Shown in pieces: positions 60,239 to 64,000 of a stretch of DNA of 64,000 nt (position 1 is the first letter of the stretch; each line of letters begins with the position of its first letter). A program made the position numbers and the translations under genes. The stretch spans positions 82,905,835-82,969,834 of the forward strand of contig OZ023268.1 of the NCBI GenBank assembly GCA_964006375.1. The letters are read 5' to 3'. Source of the DNA: Tillus elongatus (lineage: Eukaryota; Arthropoda; Insecta; Coleoptera; Cleridae). Under the pieces are notes generated by a model. That model had not been told where the DNA came from, made no database searches, and saw nothing but the letters and a program-made list of their open reading frames with translations.

Positions 60239-60894
60239 TTCGCCAATTGTTCCACCATCACGTCCGCCCAACGCTTTTCACCTGGCTGAGGTAAGTTTTT
60301 TTTTTAACTTTTCCTATTCGCTTCACTGTTTTCTGCTGCCTACCTTGCCCGTTCCTCGCCTCGGGGGGAATACTGGCCTCTCATACGTCTCCCTCGTACA
60401 CCGTTTTTGGGGCGGTGGCCGCCGCCCCCGGAATTTTCCTTCCTCCGCTGCACGCGTCAGCTCTCTGCTCATATCCTTGGGCATACTGTCCGGTAGCGTT
60501 ACGTCACCTTCGGCGTGGGGCGGCGTTGGGGGCGGCGATATGTGCCGTCCCCGGTAAATTTCACACACCCCCCCCTACTTGCATGAGTAACCAGCTCGTT
60601 TCCCTTAGCACAGTCCCAGGTGACATTCCGCGACCTTGGCCTGCTGATTTTTTGTGGGGGATTGGCCACAGGGGCGGCGGAGGTGGAGGGTGAGGGGGGG
60701 TTAGAATTGTTGAAAAGGGCGACTTTTTATCGGGGCGCTAGGCTCTTTTTCGTATTTTCTGGCTTGTATTTCCTTTTTAACATCTTCCCCGCCCAGCACC
60801 CCTATTCGCTCCTTGCCCCGTAACTCCCCTTGGGGGGCAGAACAAGAAATTTTTCTTGTTGCACCTTGCTCTAAGGGGGGTTTTAAGGATGTAT

Positions 60895-61375
<481 letters not shown>

Positions 61376-62125
61376 TCACGCCATTTTGCTATAAGAATGC
61401 AAATAACACAACAAGCCAATAGCAATTAATTTCTGACCACTTGACCAAGAACGGTCTCGTTGGTCATTTCAGAATGCCAAGTGTATAGATATTTCCCTAG
61501 ACTAAATTCACACAAAATGTTATAATTGTAAAAGTTTTATTCAACTTATAAGGTTTTTATTTAGTTATTGTTTGGATCACAACTTAAAATCAGACTTAAA
61601 CTCTTTAGCTGCCTATTTTACCATATAGTTTTTTGAATAACAATCCAATTCTATAAATAAATATTACCGTTAATTTTCTTAACGGGGGAAAGTTCCCAGG
61701 TGTGTGTAATAAAATGTTGAAACTGAAACTCTGGCTGTTTTAATTTATTAGGCAGATGTTCTAGCTTTCCAACATTCAAAGAAAACAAACTAAGACATCT
61801 GTTATGTCAACTGCTTCCACGAATATTACACAATACACTAATAAACTTTTAGGAGCGTGTTGTAGCTTTTATATGTATTTAATTCAGGATAAATTAAATT
61901 TTTGTTGAGAGAAACACCTCAAAATTAATATATGAGAAGATCTTTGACAGCTCTATATATTAAGTGTCGTGAGCGTATCGCCACCTAGTTGTGGAACCAA
62001 GTAGTATGTTGTCACGCCAGCTCCAAATAACACAAAGTGTTAAAAAATAGAGACTATATACAACTAACTAAGAATTTAATAAATTGTCAGCCCTGGCCCA
62101 TTTCTACCATAATATAGGGACAAAG
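61376..62125. other. Unassigned AT-rich sequence
   Basis: No feature recognised. Confidence 0.4.
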
Positions 62126-62220
62126 TATGTAAGGCTAGATGCATTCTCACAACGAGCTCTAATGAGAGCGAAACTGGTCTACGGTTCTAACTGTTGTGAG
62201 AATGCATCTAGCCTTACATA
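62126..62220. repeat. Perfect 28-bp inverted repeat (hairpin)
   Basis: Arms 62126-62153 and 62193-62220 are exact reverse complements (starting TATGTAAGGCTAGATGCATT), separated by 39 bp. The right arm abuts the (CT)n(AT)n array. It could be a tiny foldback element, a transposon end or a small-RNA precursor. Confidence 0.92.
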
Positions 62221-62416
<196 letters not shown>

Positions 62417-64000
62417 CAGTGTGACACACTTAAGATGAAGACACACCTGTATTTTCTTTATTTTTAGAGATAGCGATTTCATTTTTTGTACAGATGTAAA
62501 ACGACATTAGGCTATTTGAATAGCCTAGCCACTTCAAATGTCAGATGTCAACCGAGCCTACTATGATTTCAGGAATAGGTCCGGTTCTCTATATTTCGCG
62601 ATGTGTTAGAGATATCAAAAAAAGTTGCTTTAAAAAGTTATTCAGAATTCAATTTTAACTGCAGATACCGAGTTTCAAGTCAAAATTCGAATTTTTACTT
62701 TTTTGTACATTTTTAGACAGCATCCAAATTTTTCATCAGATTTTAACAGGTAGATTGCCATGGAAACAACAAACATCGTCAATATCAAAAGAAAACAATG
62801 GTACGTTATTTACACAACTCAACTTAAACATAAACTCTAACAAAAGTACAATTAAATTGAATATAAGATTATTAAATGTAGTCTGTTTCAACTAGCCCAC
62901 CTTCAAGCCTGATGCATTTTTCGATCCGTTTACGATTATTGCTGGCAACTTTTCTTGGTTCTGCTATATTTATTTCACGGCAAGCCTGCCTTATTTTCTC
63001 GCAAAGATCCTCGCGACTTTGGGGCCTTTCTTTGTACACCTTATTCTTGACAGAACCACAGAAATAGAAGTCTAGTGGTGGAATGTCAGCAGATTGAGGA
63101 GGCCACTGTTCAAATGGCCTATTCTTGTCTATCCATCGTGATGGAAAATGTAGATTTAACAAATTTCTGACTAACTGAGAGTTCTGAATGGATGCACCGT
63201 CTACTTGAAAATACATATCTTGTCGCATGTTGATAGGCACACCTTCGATACAGTCCCATAATCCTTATTAAAAAAAAAACGATGCAATCAATCTGCGTTC
63301 AAGGTGTTGTCAAAAAAAGGACCAATTATTCTATCCCATAAAATTCCACACCACGTATTAACTTTTTGTGAATACTGGGCTTTACAATTGATAACCCAGT
63401 AAGGGTTTTCAGCAGACCAATATCTGTAATTTTGGGCAGATACTATTCCATTGGTAGTGAATGTTGCCTCGTCGGTAAATAAGATTTTACTTAAAAAATT
63501 TCTGTCATTCAGAAAGTTACCTTGGGCCCAGATGCAATAATCTAATCGTTTCAGCTCATCATCTTCTCTCAATGAGTGCAGAAACTTTGGCTTGAAAGGC
63601 TTTATTTTATGACGCACAAGGCATCTTCTGATTTTTTCTCCACTTACATCCAATGCAACAGCCCTTTGACGTAGACTCATCTGGGGATTGGTTTGAGTTG
63701 AAGCCAAGATTAGGCTACCATCACTACTTCTTTGATTTCTAAGAGCCGAGATATTGTTCATCACACTTCCCGTTTGAGAAATTCGTACATTCAGAGCTGC
63801 TGAAGTTCCGCGCCTAATTGGATTTCTCTGTGGATGTCTCCGATTGAATTCATCAGCAACTTGTCTGCTATTTCGAGACTTTCAACAGGTATTTTGCTGG
63901 CAGGCTCACAGTTAATGTCAATTTGACATTTATCGCAATATTTTGCAAGGTGCTAATTTGTTTCCATGGCAATTTACCTGTTAATATCTGATGGAAAATT
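62417..64000 (-). mobile_element. Long-TIR mariner-type element E (runs off the window)
   Basis: The left end is probably CAGTGTGACACACTTAAGAT next to TA (62415-62416). The segment TTTTCATCAGATTTTAACAG with GATTGCCATGGAAACAA (62730-62775) recurs inverted at 63954-64000, showing the inner part of the right arm; the rest lies outside. Left arm length would be at least 340 bp. The transposase lies between the arms on the minus strand. Confidence 0.8.
62872..63885 (-). pseudogene. Tc1/mariner-type transposase E, one frameshift
   Basis: The frame extends upstream of the first Met to about 63885: SRNSRQVADEFNRRHPQR and TSAALNVRISQTGSV (HTH). Then come QMSLRQRAVALDVSGEKIRR, ILFTDEATFTTNG (first Asp), WSAENPYWV and NTWCGILWDRIIGPFF. 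A frame break near the A-run at 63265 follows, then FQVDGASIQNSQLVRNLLN (second Asp), RWIDKNRPFEQWPPQSA and DIPPLDFYFCGSV (third Asp). I count 42 residues between the last two Asp, one more than in copy A. It is the best-preserved transposase of its group here, with all three acidic residues present. Confidence 0.88.

Larger units (their letters stand above)
58140..60870. other. GC-rich island containing a Merlin transposon
   Basis: Base composition changes sharply from the AT-rich surroundings. It contains Arg/Glu-encoding TCGCGA-rich minisatellites, an inverted repeat, the Merlin gene and two related G/C-rich phrases in direct orientation (GGAATTTTCCTTACCTCGCG at about 58346 and GGAATTTTCCTTCCTCCGCT at about 60430). 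This suggests horizontally or recently acquired sequence, but exact ends were not established. Confidence 0.6.

Noticed and set aside
60075..60557. Open frames downstream of the Merlin gene in GC-rich sequence
   Set aside because: Shadow frames of the frameshifted transposase end and G/C-rich repeats, with no domain resemblance.

Overview
The window is an AT-rich, intron-rich, transposon-laden segment of an arthropod (most likely insect) nuclear genome. Support comes from two recognisable animal genes split by GT..AG introns, tRNA-derived SINEs, many decayed Tc1/mariner-type elements, non-LTR retrotransposons (one with an AACCT/TTAGG-like tail), a Ty3/gypsy element, a Merlin transposon and at least nine long (AT)n arrays. 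There are no bacterial operons, CRISPR arrays or intact virus genomes. I cannot name the species.

Host genes. Myeloid leukemia factor (Mlf) lies on the minus strand. Its coding exon 1 is at 50809-50861 and exons 2-4 are at 39869-40062, 39333-39559 and 37177-37379; all phases agree, and the last exon is not found. Its first intron is 10.7 kb and filled with nested mobile elements. About 6.2 kb away, divergently oriented on the plus strand, is the first coding exon of the COPII coat gene Sec31 (57048-57507). Its next exon is not in the window, so its first coding intron exceeds 6.4 kb and holds a Merlin transposon in a GC-rich island plus the start of a mariner-type element.

Mobile elements, left to right. 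489-5662: a non-coding long-inverted-repeat family ('X1') interrupted by a 2.87-kb DNA transposon (1136-4004) encoding a 641-aa two-exon putative transposase. 6361-7357: endonuclease end of a LOA/I-like retroposon. 12.9-17.1 kb: dead mariner interrupted by a 3.4-kb Ty3/gypsy element (TSD ATAC) that lacks RT, RNase H and integrase core. 17.5-20.6 kb: long-TIR mariner carrying a 1-kb MITE. 22027-24048: second, shorter member of the same putative transposase superfamily with a 4-bp TSD (ACCT). 25.5-27.5 kb: large foldback palindrome with a SINE at its edge. 28117-30811: long-TIR element with a CR1-like retroposon inside. 31.6-34.9 kb: SINE, X1 copy and another long-TIR mariner. 37.6-50.8 kb: Mlf with Penelope, LOA, CR1/Jockey and mariner insertions. 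51.4-55.3 kb: cluster of X1 copies. 58-61 kb: Merlin region. 62.4-64 kb: long-TIR mariner running off the end.

Most interesting signals: (1) two transposons of one poorly characterised superfamily that share a D..C..QN / GH..D..E signature, about 30-bp TIRs and subterminal repeats; (2) at least five mariner-type elements with inverted repeats of several hundred bp and a DD41D-like spacing; (3) a roughly 270-bp direct duplication flanking a LOA-like insertion; (4) the X1 family, which carries the (AT)n arrays inside it; (5) a perfect 28-bp stem at 62126-62220.
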